DNA of 58,963 nt from Actinomadura sp. CNU-125 (GTDB taxonomy: Bacteria > Actinomycetota > Actinomycetes > Streptosporangiales > Streptosporangiaceae): contig NZ_MKJY01000221.1 of NCBI RefSeq assembly GCF_001942465.1, positions 1 through 58,963 of the forward strand, in the 5' to 3' direction. Under the pieces are notes generated by a model. That model ran no database searches and was not told the DNA's origin. It was given only the letters and a program-made list of their open reading frames with translations. Position 1 is the stretch's first letter. Each line of letters begins with the position of its first letter. Below, piece by piece: positions 18,707 to 27,623 of this stretch. Position numbers and translations under genes: made by a program.

Positions 18707-19193
18707 GTAGCCATCGGTGGTGGAGGGCTAGGACGAGGATGGAGAGCGTCGAGATGATCGATGCGGCGATGCAGACCCCAAAGCCACCGAACGCCATCGC
18801 TGCCTGCCCCGCCCCAACGGTGATGAGGGTAGAAGCAAGTACCACACGGAGGTCGTACCGCAGCACGAAGGTCGACCTATGACGCACGACGCAGAGCACG
18901 ACGACCCAGGTAGCCGCCGCCAACACCAGCAGGGCAAGCGCCCACCACGCGTCCACCAACCCGAATAGCGGCACCAAGCCCAAGGGGAGCATGCACGGTA
19001 CCCACCACCAAGGCGCTTGATTGCTACGGGTGGGGGCAGGCATCGGCCGAGCATAACGATCAGCGAAGGCGACCGTCCAGGTAGCGATTCCACCAGCCGT
19101 CCCGTGCTCAGGCAGGGCAACGCTGCCCTGCAGCACACGGACAAGAGCACTGTCTAGTCCCGGGAGATGGTTGACGTATTGGTCCCAGGACAT
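18678..19193 (-). CDS. Truncated membrane protein with start supplied by IS end
   Basis: 171 residues with about four hydrophobic segments (CMLPLGLVPLFGLVDAWWAL, LALLVLAAATWVVVLCVV, VVLASTLITVGAGQAAM, IAASIISTLSILVLAL). The apparent ATG lies inside the terminal inverted repeat of the adjacent IS, so the first residues (MSWDQ) are IS-derived and the native N-terminus is probably lost. Whether it is expressed depends on a promoter in the IS end. No family recognised. Confidence 0.5.
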   Translation of the reverse strand: MSWDQYVNHLPGLDSALVRVLQGSVALPEHGTAGGIATWTVAFADRYARPMPAPTRSNQAPWWWVPCMLPLGLVPLFGLVDAWWALALLVLAAATWVVVLCVVRHRSTFVLRYDLRVVLASTLITVGAGQAAMAFGGFGVCIAASIISTLSILVLALHHRWLPTSARQSRR

Positions 19194-19199
19194 GCTTGA
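19182..19199. repeat. IS left terminal inverted repeat
   Basis: Contains TCCCAGGACATGCTTGA, matching the right end with two mismatches. Confidence 0.7.
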
Positions 19200-19214
19200 C
19201 GGATGCTCTAGAAA

Positions 19215-21025
19215 TCATGGGGCGGCCTTGCGGGGCCGGTGAGCCTTGATGCTGCGGACGGGCTGGGTGGTGGTCCGCCGGACGGTCCGTGTGTCGTCGT
19301 CGCCGAGTTCGATGGTCAGGGTCGTGTCGGCGACGTGGACGGTGACGACCTGTCCGGCGTGCAGGCGGCCCAGGGCGATCTTTTGCCCGGCGACCATGAT
19401 CACGCCGGTGTTGCTGGCCCGCTGCTGGACGGTGACCGGCTCGGTGCGGGGCCGTGGCGGCGGACCGGCCCGCCGCAGACCGCGCAGCGCCCGGACCTGC
19501 TCGGGCGTGAACGGGTTGGGTCTGGTCCGCAGCAGTTCACGGCTCTGCAGGTCGAAGAACATCAGCGTGGCGGGCTCGATGCGGATGCCGACCCGGCGGC
19601 TGCGCAGGATCTCGGCGGCCAGGACGATCCGGCCGCCCAGGCCGACGTTGCCGTCCTTGTTCACGGTCCGGTCGACCCCCACCGCCTGGCCGTCCTCAGG
19701 CTTGGGCAGTGGTGGCGGCCCGGCCTTGCGGGCCCCGCGAGCGGCGAGTGCGGCCAGGTCGGCGGTCGACAGGTGCGAACGCACCGACTTGAGCCGGGCA
19801 CCGGCCTTGAGCAGGTGGATGACGTCGGTGTCGGCCCAGAACGTCACGCTCACGCCCGCCTGGGCGGGACCGAGCCAGAACTGCTGGCCCGCCACGAACA
19901 TGTTCCCGCTCGCGGGCACGGTCCGTTCGAACTCCACCGGCCCGCCGGTCCACGCACCGGGTTGCGGGCCGGGGACGGCTGCGTCCGGCGGATCGACGGT
20001 CACGGCATCGGCGGGCTCGACCGGTTCGGGTTCGGGTTCACGGGCCGGCGGGACGGCCGCCAGCCGGACGGTGGCGGGCAGCCGCAACGGCAGCACCTCC
20101 TGCTCGTCGCGGGCGGCGCGGGTGTCGAACCGGTCGGCCGGGCAGGCCATGCCCAGCGACTGATGCGGCCGCCGGGTGTTGTATTCGACCACCCAGCCCG
20201 CCACCGCCGCCCGGGCCGCGGACAGATCGTCGAACGGCACCGCGTCATCGAGCAGCTCACGCCGCAGACTCTGGTGGAACCGCTCGACCTTCTCGGTCCT
20301 GGTCGGCAAACGAGGCCGCGTCAGCCGGTGCACGATGCCGTTGTCGCGGCAGATCCGGTCGAACAGCACCTCACCGCCATGCCCGAACCGGTCGGTGAAC
20401 TGCTTGCCGTTGTCGGTCAGCACCTCGCCCGGCACCCCGAAGGCGCGCAACGCCGCCGCGAACGCCAGGCACACCGCCCGCCCCGTCGCCCGCGGCACCA
20501 CCGCCGCGATCACACAGAACCGCGAATGGTCATCGACCCCGGTCACGACCTTGCACTCGGTGCCGCCGGCGAGGAACACGCCGCCGACGATGTCCATCTG
20601 CCACAACGCCATCGGCTCGTCCCGCTCCCACCGGACGAACTCGCTGCGTTTGCGGCGGCGGCCCGGCTCGATCAGCCCATGCCGCACCAGCGCCCGATGC
20701 ACGCTCATCCGCGAGGCACCGGCACCACACCCAGCCGGGCGACCTCGTGCACGATCCGCACCGGCCCCCACCGCGGATGCTCACGCCGCAGCTCGCACAC
20801 CACGACCTCCACCTCCGCAGGCATCTGCCCGGGCGAGGACCTTGGACGCTTGGACCGGTCGGCCAGACCCGCCAGGCCCTCGGTCCGATAGCGCTTCGCC
20901 CAGGCATGCACGCTTTGGCGCGACACCCCGAAACCGGCCGCGACCTCGGTCACCGGCACCCCCGCCTCGACCTGCAGCACCGCGCGATACCGCTGCTCGA
21001 CAACCGACAACTCCACCAGGGCCAA
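19215..21025 (-). CDS. IS481-type transposase with extended C-terminus (one apparent frameshift)
   Basis: N-terminal helix-turn-helix (VTEVAAGFGVSRQSVHAWAK, RYRTEGLAGLADRSKRP) followed by the DDE integrase core: LWQMDIVGGVF (first Asp), VLTDNGKQF (second Asp), KVERFHQSLRRELL (Glu), and the NTRRPHQSLGMACP tail. Unusually, about 260 residues follow, containing three repeats of a small beta motif (GNMFVAGQQFWLGPAQAGV; GNVGLGGRIVLAAEIL; GVIMVAGQKIALGRLHAGQ), each after a VxxxGN-like turn. The frame breaks near 20715, after VARLGVVPVP and before SRMSVHRALVRHG. TTG start at 21025 follows GGGAGG. Read literally it is inactive. Confidence 0.8.
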
Positions 21026-21115
21026 TCCCGGCCTCCCTGACGCACGCCACCCGCAAACGACGCACGACAGCCAAGCCGAACAGGCACCCGTCAAGCATGT
21101 GATGGGACAGACGTG

Positions 21116-21134
21116 TCAAGCATGACCCGGGACA
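21116..21134. repeat. IS right terminal inverted repeat
   Basis: TCAAGCATGACCCGGGACA; a related subterminal copy lies at about 21090-21109 (TCAAGCATGTGATGGGACA). Confidence 0.7.
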
Positions 21135-21209
21135 CGACAACAGGCCGAGCGACCAGCCGGATGAGAACTTTCTCTACGTCTTCAAGGGCGCCGCTCCGCG
21201 CCGCCAGGC

Positions 21210-21241
21210 GGCCGCACGCCCGGCGCGCCGGGCGTGCGGCC
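21210..21241. repeat. Perfect 32-bp palindrome
   Basis: Two 16-base arms (21210-21225 and 21226-21241) meet with no spacer. It may act as a terminator or protein site. It is not near the end of a convincing gene. Confidence 0.8.
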
Positions 21242-21351
21242 TCTCCGGTCCGATCCCGCCGCGCCGGGGCGCGGCCACTTCCTGCCAGACAGACCAGAGA
21301 TAAATCTTCTCAGGACTCCTACAATCAGATGCCCTACATCGTGGACGCAAG

Positions 21352-21834
21352 GTGGTTCGCGTGGGTCAGATCGTCCGACATGCATCGCTGGGGAGTACCC
21401 GAGTACTCCGCGGGGAGTCTCGCCGCAACCCGTACGAACGACCAAGTGCAGCAGAGTTCTACGAACCTGAATTTCCCGATAAGCAGAAGAAAGCAAAGAA
21501 GGCCAAGCCGAAACGGCCGCGATCAAAACAGTCAAAAAAGTCGAAGCCGACCGAAGAGCAACAGCGGTCGAAGCCGCTGAAGCAGTCAGGGCGGTCCAGG
21601 GCACCCAAGCAGTCAAGGCCCGTAGAGCAGCCGGAACTAGTGGATGCTCCGCCCGAGGGGCCAGACATCGGCTGCCTCTGCGGCTGGCGGGGACCATCTT
21701 CCATCTTCGAAATTCATACCCTGTTTCCGGCCGAGCGCAGCCGTGAACACGAACGCGTGGAACTTTCGGTCTGGTCTCAGATAAGGGAAGCGAAGCGAGT
21801 CGCGCCCGCAGCAGTTCCTAGCTCCGTCGACTAA
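21352..21834 (+). CDS. Lysine-rich unknown protein in the island
   Basis: 160 residues or slightly fewer (GTG at 21352 or 21361). The first ~40 residues are ordinary (VGQIVRHASLGSTRV, RRNPYERPSAAEFYEPEF). They are followed by a strongly basic KQKKAKKAKPKRPRSKQ stretch and then a compact end with two cysteines (IGCLCGWRGPSSIFEIHTLF). The A-rich codons stand out from the surrounding GC-rich genes, suggesting transfer. The basic middle could bind nucleic acid. No family recognised. Confidence 0.5.
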   Translation: MVRVGQIVRHASLGSTRVLRGESRRNPYERPSAAEFYEPEFPDKQKKAKKAKPKRPRSKQSKKSKPTEEQQRSKPLKQSGRSRAPKQSRPVEQPELVDAPPEGPDIGCLCGWRGPSSIFEIHTLFPAERSREHERVELSVWSQIREAKRVAPAAVPSSVD

Positions 21835-22265
21835 GTAAGCGCGAAGCTTGATCTCGTGCCCCCGCCCCCGGCGAGCCGTAGGAGCCTCCCGCGTTGACGG
21901 TAACGACGGCAACCGCGGAGCACTACGAGCGTACGTTGGGCTCCGTGTGACCTCGGTGGGCGTAGTGAGCGCAGGGCGGGTTGGTACTTCTGAAAGCGGA
22001 TGGTTCAGTGGGGCCAGCCGGTTGAGCGAGCGCTTACCAAGGGGCCTCGCGGCCTCCTGGACCCCCGCGGGCCGGAGGATACTCCCGCGCGAAACGCCCC
22101 TTTAGTGGCTCATGCCGTTCGCGCGGGAGCACCCTCCGGGTCGGTGTGTCTGCTAACGCGAGTGCTAACAACAGGGTCGGATGATCTTGGACGGTATGGA
22201 CGTGCGGGGCGGTTGCCTTGCAGGTGGAGGACCTGTAGGGACGTGCCTGGACAGTCCTGATCTTG
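21835..22265. other. Island end, no gene recognised
   Basis: About 430 bases up to the distal att repeat. Open frames here are short and lack recognisable motifs. The base composition is mixed, less GC-rich than the chromosome. Confidence 0.5.
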
Positions 22266-22309
22266 CTTGTAAACAGAAGGTTAGGGGTTCAAGTCCCCTC
22301 GCCGGCTCC
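22266..22309 (+). repeat. attachment-site repeat, distal copy (tRNA-Thr 3' fragment)
   Basis: Identical to 18194-18237; the acceptor 5' strand and D-arm are absent, so this is not a functional tRNA. It marks the other end of the island. Confidence 0.85.
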
Positions 22310-22315
22310 AGTGCG

Positions 22316-22345
22316 AAGGCCCCTTCCCGTCTCGGAAGGGGCCTT
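22316..22345 (+). terminator. Terminator hairpin after the distal att copy
   Basis: 12-bp stem (AAGGCCCCTTCC and complement) with 6-base loop, similar in layout to the hairpin after the intact tRNA. Probably the original chromosomal or element-borne tRNA terminator. Confidence 0.75.
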
Positions 22346-22550
22346 TGACCTGGGAGTGCCTGCGCGGCGCCGTCCTCCGGTCGGCGATGGCCGTGGCCGT
22401 TGTCGGCACTTGTCGCCGTTGCGGGCGGCGACCACGTTCGTGTAGCTCTTGGACGACGGCGCGTGCGCCCTCTTGGGGTCGGGTGCGTCCCGCCGAGCGC
22501 CGCCGGACATCACCATGTTTCTTCAACCGGATTGTTGAGCATCGAGTCTC

Positions 22551-23111
22551 ATGCCGACCGATTTTCGGCGGGTTACGCTGCGGGCCCTCGATGAGAGTGA
22601 TCAGGGCGAGTTCCTGGAATTGGCGCGCGCCAGTGCGGAGCTTCATCATCCGTGGATTTCGCTGCCTTCGGATGTGCGAGAGTTCCGGGAGTATCTTGCG
22701 CGGTATGTGGGGGCTGACGAGGAGTGTCTCCTGGTCTGTGTGCGCGGTAGTGGCGATATCGCCGGTGTGGTCAATGTGAACAGTGTTATTCGGGGGCGGT
22801 TTCAATCCGCCTCTCTTGCGTACGCTGCTTTCGCTCGCACTGCCGGGATGGGGTACATGGCCGAGGGGGTCGGGCTTGTGGTGCGCCATGCCTTCGAGCG
22901 GTTGCGGCTTCATCGGCTTGAAGCCCAGATCCAGCCCGGCAACCACGCTTCCCTGAGGTTGGTTCGGCGGGTCGGCTTTCGTCGGGAAGGGTATTCGCCC
23001 GAGTTGCTGTTCATCGATGGGGCCTGGCGGGACCATGAACGGTGGGCGATAACGAGTGCGATGGTCGACATCGCGCCGACGGCTCCGCATTCGACGCTGC
23101 CGGAGCGCTAG
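22551..23111 (+). CDS. GNAT-family N-acetyltransferase, RimJ/RimL-like
   Basis: 186 residues. Transfers acetyl from acetyl-CoA to an amino group. It starts FRRVTLRALDESDQGEFLEL, with central strand IAGVVNVNSVIRG, then YMAEGVGLVVRHAFERLRLHRLEAQI (motif A region) and NHASLRLVRRVGFRREGY, the hallmark RimJ-like acetyl-CoA segment. The substrate may be a ribosomal protein N-terminus or a small amine and cannot be told. It is convergent with the phosphotransferase gene, overlapping it by four bases. It lies just outside the island. Confidence 0.9.
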   Translation: MPTDFRRVTLRALDESDQGEFLELARASAELHHPWISLPSDVREFREYLARYVGADEECLLVCVRGSGDIAGVVNVNSVIRGRFQSASLAYAAFARTAGMGYMAEGVGLVVRHAFERLRLHRLEAQIQPGNHASLRLVRRVGFRREGYSPELLFIDGAWRDHERWAITSAMVDIAPTAPHSTLPER

Positions 23112-24172
23112 ATCTGCCGCTGGAGGTCTTTCAGGGCCGTTTCCGTGTTCAGGTCGACGAATGCGGTCGCGTAGCGTTCGGCGAGGGGCAGCGAGATTTC
23201 GTGGGGTTGGTAGCCGTCGGTGCCGAGGGTGGAGAGCCAGATCGCCAGTCCGTAGGCGGCCGAGGCCCGGTAGCGGAGCCGGGCGTCGTCGGCGGACGGG
23301 CGGGTCTCGACGTCGAGGGCCGTGCGGTAGTCGGCGAGGAGGTCGGATTCGTGGCGGCGCCGGTCCTCGGTGGTGAGTGCGCCGATCAGGAAGTAGCCGA
23401 CGTCCTGGCTCCAGTTTCCTCGGCGGACGACCTGCCAGTCGAGGAAACCGACGTCGTCGTCGGGCAGCACGTAGGTGTTGCCGATGTGGGCGTCGGCGTG
23501 CAGGAGGGTCGTCGGTTCGCGGTGCAGGGTGGAGACGAAGTCGGCCCAGAGGTCCACGATGCCTTCGGCGCCGTGTGCCGCCACCTCGGACGGGACGTGC
23601 GCCGCGCCACGCGCGAGCCCCTTCGGCGTGTGGGCGCGTAGTCCGGACTGGAAGCCTTCGGTGGGAGCCCACGTCTTCACCCAGTCGAGTCGCGGGTCCG
23701 GTGGGAAGCCCCAGTAGCGGCTGTGCAGGCGGGCGAGTCCGCGCAGGCCGTTGGCGACCTGGTCGACGGTCAGCGGACGGGTCGCGTTCCGTGGGGCGGC
23801 GCCGCGCGCCGTCACGTCCTCCATGACGATCACGTAGTCGAGCCGGGGCCGATCGGTGATGACCTTGTAGACGAGGGGGTGATCGAGGGGGAGGGGGACG
23901 TGCGAGTCGTAGAGGTCCGACTCGTTGAACAGGTTGCCGTTGCGGCTGTGCACCTCGCGGTGTTCGCCCTCGGCCTTGAGGAAGACCCGCTCCGGTCCCG
24001 AGCCGGTCGTGTAGGTGAGGGCGAAGCGGGCGCGGCGATTGGTGCCGTCGTCGCGGGTCAGCAGGGTCACGCCGCCGACGACGGCCCCGGGGTGGTGGTC
24101 CGCCAGGGCCGCCGTCATCCAGCGCGGTGTCACGTCCGACCAGTGGACGGGTACCGTCGGCTCATCGCTCAC
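23108..24172 (-). CDS. Aminoglycoside-phosphotransferase-fold kinase
   Basis: 354 residues. Protein-kinase-like small-molecule phosphotransferase. The Brenner motif LLHADAHIGNTYVLPD holds the catalytic Asp and Asn, and VGFLDWQVVRRGNWSQDVGYFL has the metal-binding Asp. The N-lobe has RVFLKAEGEHREV with the ATP lysine and VIVMEDVTARG as hinge. Resembles the EcKinase/DUF1679 or choline-kinase-like group rather than a dedicated resistance enzyme. The substrate is unknown. GTG start at 24172 gives VSDEPTVPVHW. Confidence 0.85.
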   Translation of the reverse strand: MSDEPTVPVHWSDVTPRWMTAALADHHPGAVVGGVTLLTRDDGTNRRARFALTYTTGSGPERVFLKAEGEHREVHSRNGNLFNESDLYDSHVPLPLDHPLVYKVITDRPRLDYVIVMEDVTARGAAPRNATRPLTVDQVANGLRGLARLHSRYWGFPPDPRLDWVKTWAPTEGFQSGLRAHTPKGLARGAAHVPSEVAAHGAEGIVDLWADFVSTLHREPTTLLHADAHIGNTYVLPDDDVGFLDWQVVRRGNWSQDVGYFLIGALTTEDRRRHESDLLADYRTALDVETRPSADDARLRYRASAAYGLAIWLSTLGTDGYQPHEISLPLAERYATAFVDLNTETALKDLQRQI

Positions 24173-24204
24173 AGTTGAGAGTGTGTATTCACTTAATTGG
24201 TTCG

Positions 24205-25796
24205 TCAACCGGCGAAGGACAGGTCCCGTCGGCGGAAGGTCGCCAGGCCGAGGGCCGCCAGGGCCGCCGTCAGGGCGAGGAGGGCGACGAACGGGGTCGC
24301 GGTGAAGTCGGCGCCCGGGAGCTTCGGGAGGTGGGTGAAGGGCGAGAGGTCGAGGGCCCATTGGCCCAGGTCGAGCATGGGGCCGATGAGCGTGACGAGG
24401 GTCGCGACGGCCACCGCGGCCCAGCTCGCGGGGGTCAGGCGCGGGACGAGGCCGTAGAGCGCGAGGGCGATCGCGGCGATCAGCCAGACGGCCGGGAGCT
24501 GGGCCAGCGCGGCGGGCAGGAGGTCGGGGAACCGGCCGATGTCGTGGACGAGCGCGGCCAGCAGCGCGCTGACCGTCAGGCCCGCGACCGGGCCGGCGAG
24601 GGCGAACAGGAGGTGGCTGGACGCCCAGCGCAGCCGTCCGGTCGGGGTGGCGAGGAGGGGTTCGGCGTGCAGGGCCGACTCCTCGGCGCGGAGTTTGAGG
24701 GTCGCGGAGACGGCGTAGCCGGCGGCGAGGAGGCCGAGCATGTTCATCACCATCGCGAAGTACGCGTCGGTGATGGTGGCGGCGCCGCCCAGGTCGGCGA
24801 TGATGTCCCGCAGGTCGGGGTTGTCGTTGATCAGGTCGTTCATCCCGCCCGCGACGCCGCCGAAGACGAGACCGAGGACGGCGAAGCCCGCGAGCCAGCC
24901 GTAGAACGGACGGCTCTGCAGGCGCCACGCGAGTCCGAACGGGCCGTTCAGCCGGGGGGACGCCTCGGCCGGGCCGGGGCGCGGGGGCAGGATGCCGGCG
25001 GCGACGTCGCGGCGGGTCGACAGGCGCACGCGGCGGCGGCGAGGGCGAGGGTGAGGACGGCGACCGGGACGAGCAGCCACCAGCGTTCGTCGCCGAAGGG
25101 GCGCAGGCGCTGGGCCCAGCCGAGGGGCGACAGCCAGCCGAGCCACGACAGGGAGTTGCCTTCGCCGCCGGTGTCGGCGGCCATCCGCAGGACGAACGCG
25201 CCGCCGAGCGCGGCGAACGCGAGCCCGCGGGCGGTTCCGGCGCTCTCGGAGAGCTGGGCCGTGACGCCCGCGACGGCGGCGAAGACGACGCCGCCCGCGG
25301 CCATCTGCAGGCCGAGCGCGAGGGAGCCCGCGAACGGCTGCCCCTGCGCGGCCGTCGTCGCGGTGATGAGGACGGCGACCGCGAGGTTCGCGGCGCAGGT
25401 CACCAGAAGCGCGGCGGCGAGGGCCGCCTGGCGGCCGACGACCGTGGAGCCGAGGAGTTCGCGCCGTCCGGCCTCCTCCTCGACGCGGGTGTGGCGGATG
25501 ACGACGAGCGCGGAGATCAGCCCGAGGGCGATCGGGATGAACCCGGACCGCTGGGTGACCAGGCCGCCGATGCCGGTGTCGTAGAGCGGTCCGTACATCG
25601 CGAGGAACGTCGGGTTCGTCCCGCTCGTGCCGGCGTAGCCGAGGCGGTCGGCCGCGGTGGGGTAGAGGCCCTCGAAGGTCGCGACGAAGTTCGCCGGGAG
25701 CACGGCGACGATGAGGACCCAGAGCGGGAGGAGGATTCGGTCGCGGCGCAGGATCAGCCGGATCATGCCGCCGGTGCCGACGAGCGCGGTCGTCAC
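24205..25796 (-). CDS. ABC exporter permease (one apparent frameshift)
   Basis: Large multi-pass membrane protein, about 530 residues with roughly 12 hydrophobic segments in two halves (first [20 protein letters not shown], last [20 protein letters not shown]). Similar in layout to tetronasin-resistance or GlnA-type two-domain exporter permeases. The frame breaks near 25020, between [14 protein letters not shown] and [16 protein letters not shown]. The GTG start overlaps the ATPase stop by GTGA, forming a two-gene exporter with TetR control upstream. Confidence 0.82.
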
Positions 25797-26686
25797 GCCG
25801 CCTCCTTGTAGTGCCGCAGGAAGAGCTCTTCGAGCGTCGGCGGGCGGCTGGTGAGGCTCCGCACGCCGGTGGACGTGAGGTGCTTCAGGACGTCGTCGAG
25901 CCGGTCGGTGTCGACCTCGCAGCGCACCCGCGCGCCCTCGACGCGCAGGTCGTGGACGCCGGGGAGGCGGGACAGCCCGTCCGGCGCGGCGGCGAGTTCG
26001 GCGTCGATGGACGTGCGGGTCAGGTGCCGCAGGTCGGCCAGGGTGCCGGTCTCGACGGCGGCGCCCTTACGGATGATCGTCACCCGGTCGCACAGCGCCT
26101 CGACCTCGGACAGGATGTGGCTGGACAGCAGGACGGTGCGGCCCTTGTCGCGCTCCTCGCGGACGCACTCCTGGAAGACCTCCTCCATCAGGGGGTCCAG
26201 GCCGGAGGTGGGTTCGTCCAGGATGAGCAGGTCCGCCTCGGACGACAGCGCGGCGACGAGCCCGACCTTCTGCCGGTTGCCCTTGGAGTAGGTGCGGCCC
26301 TTCTTGCGCGGGTCGAGCTCGAACCGGTCGAGCAGTTCGGCGCGGCGCGGGCGGTTCAGCCCGCCGCGCATCCGGCCGAGCAGGTCGATGACCTCGCCGC
26401 CGGAGAGGTTCGGCCACAGCGTCACGTCGCCGGGGACGTACGCGAGGTGGCGGTGCAGTTCGGTCGCGTCCCGCCACGGGTCGCCGCCGAGGAGCCGGAC
26501 GGTCCCGGCGTCGGCGCGCAGCAGGCCGAGCAGGACGCGGATGGCCGTGGACTTCCCGGCACCGTTCGGGCCGAGGAAGCCGTGCACCTCGCCGGGACGG
26601 ACTTCGAGGTTCAGCCCGTCGAGGGCGCGCGTCCGTCCGAAATTCTTGACCAGGCCGGACACCTGGACAGGGGTCGTCTGTTCCAC
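25793..26686 (-). CDS. ABC transporter ATP-binding protein
   Basis: Drug-export type ATPase. Walker [10 protein letters not shown], signature [10 protein letters not shown] (an SKGN variant of LSGGQ), Walker [14 protein letters not shown], switch His in [11 protein letters not shown], and a C-terminal ~90-residue extension typical of CcmA/DrrA-like exporters. GTG at 26686 is chosen because AAGGAGA lies just upstream and the product starts [17 protein letters not shown]. It powers the permease encoded next. The substrate is unknown; the TetR gene just upstream suggests an inducing toxic compound. Confidence 0.93.
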   Translation of the reverse strand: MEQTTPVQVSGLVKNFGRTRALDGLNLEVRPGEVHGFLGPNGAGKSTAIRVLLGLLRADAGTVRLLGGDPWRDATELHRHLAYVPGDVTLWPNLSGGEVIDLLGRMRGGLNRPRRAELLDRFELDPRKKGRTYSKGNRQKVGLVAALSSEADLLILDEPTSGLDPLMEEVFQECVREERDKGRTVLLSSHILSEVEALCDRVTIIRKGAAVETGTLADLRHLTRTSIDAELAAAPDGLSRLPGVHDLRVEGARVRCEVDTDRLDDVLKHLTSTGVRSLTSRPPTLEELFLRHYKEAA

Positions 26687-26866
26687 CGGTTCTCCTTGTT
26701 CGGGGGTTTCGACGGCACGCGTGCCACCGCCCCCGCGGATCACGCGGTGCGGTGCGGGGCGCGTGCCAGGACGAGGGCGCGCCGGACGGGAGGATCGGAG
26801 TCGGCCTTGCGGGCCGCCGCGCGGCTGGTCGACAGCCGCGGGGAGGCGGCGGCGGAGCGGGACGCG

Positions 26867-27529
26867 TCAGGCATCGGCGTCTCGCAGCTTCTGCAGGGCC
26901 GCGCGGCTCTGCGCCTCCAGCTCCGGCGTGAACAGGTTGTCGGTGTGGATGTCGATGAGCGCGAGCGCGAGCCGGGGGTAGCCCTCTTTGGTGAGGATGT
27001 CGGAGCCCAGCGCGCGGGACAGGTGCTCGTTCAGCACGACGAGGCCGAAGTTCATGGCGGTGATGACGGCCGCGTAGGCGTGCAGGTCGTCGGTGGTGGG
27101 GCTCCGCGTGTCGGGCGTTCCGCGCGTGAGGATGTCTTCGGCGAACGTCACGGCGTCGTCGAACAGCGCGCGCGCCGCGTCGGAGTCGTCCACCAGCGCG
27201 CGCGCCATGTACTGCTGGACGGGCAGCGCGGTCTGCATCGCGATCTGCAGGAAGTTCGGGTTGGCCATGCCGCCGGACAGCGCCTCTTCCTTGACCCGGC
27301 GGATCGCGTCGATCGCGTAGGCGTCGCACGCCTCGCGCAGCGCCGCCTTGTTCTTGAAGTGGTGCTGGACGAGCGCGGGCGAGACCCCGGCGGCCTTCGC
27401 GATCCCCCGGATCGTCGCGCCCTTCTCCCCGAGCTGGGCGAACTGCAACATCGCGACGTCCCTGATCCGCGCGCGCGTGGTCAGGTCTTCCGGCTCCCGC
27501 CGCTCGTCCACCCGTAGCCCCCTGTACAT
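26867..27529 (-). CDS. TetR-family transcriptional regulator
   Basis: 220 residues. DNA-binding HTH: IRDVAMLQFAQLGEKGATIR, then GIAKAAGVSPALVQHHFKNK. The ligand domain is helical. It is likely to repress the ABC exporter operon that follows and itself. ATG at 27529 (MYRGLRVDERREP) is preferred over an upstream in-frame ATG because the latter would translate through the four-part operator-like repeat. The gap of 180 bases to the ATPase gene holds no clear gene. Confidence 0.9.
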   Translation of the reverse strand: MYRGLRVDERREPEDLTTRARIRDVAMLQFAQLGEKGATIRGIAKAAGVSPALVQHHFKNKAALREACDAYAIDAIRRVKEEALSGGMANPNFLQIAMQTALPVQQYMARALVDDSDAARALFDDAVTFAEDILTRGTPDTRSPTTDDLHAYAAVITAMNFGLVVLNEHLSRALGSDILTKEGYPRLALALIDIHTDNLFTPELEAQSRAALQKLRDADA

Positions 27530-27542
27530 CCGTTCAGTTCCC

Positions 27543-27571
27543 TGTACGTTTGTACACTGTACGCATGTACA
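27543..27571. promoter_or_regulatory. Operator-like array of four TGTAC half-sites upstream of the TetR gene
   Basis: GTAC occurs at 27544, 27552, 27559 and 27567, spaced 8, 7 and 8 bases, and the array is symmetric about its centre; a further TGTACA overlaps the TetR start. This fits binding by two TetR dimers and autoregulation. Confidence 0.7.
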
Positions 27572-27623
27572 CACCCCGGCGCAAGACCCGTCGTCGCGAG
27601 TCGGGCGAGGGGCGGAGGCCGGT

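Larger units (their letters stand above)
19180..21134 (-). mobile_element. IS481-family-type insertion sequence
   Basis: About 1.95 kb with one transposase gene. The ends are imperfect inverted repeats: the left reads TCCCAGGACATGCTTGA and the right, reversed, TCCCGGGTCATGCTTGA (15 of 17 identical). The right end has a second subterminal copy 27 bases further in, which resembles the left end more closely. I found no convincing target-site duplication, so the outer limits are approximate. Confidence 0.75.
18194..22309. mobile_element. Putative integrated genomic island at tRNA-Thr
   Basis: A 4.1 kb segment bounded by the 44-bp duplication of the tRNA 3' half. Contents: a frameshifted remnant gene, a membrane protein truncated by an IS, an IS481-type element, a 32-bp palindrome and a lysine-rich unknown gene. 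Several parts are less GC-rich than the flanks. No integrase, excisionase or replication gene is recognisable, so it looks like the residue of an integrative element that lost its own recombinase (or a cis-mobilisable leftover). Both ends carry similar hairpin terminators just outside the core. Confidence 0.75.

Noticed and set aside
22263..22309. A second tRNA-Thr gene
   Set aside because: Only the anticodon loop onward is present; acceptor 5' strand and D-arm are missing.
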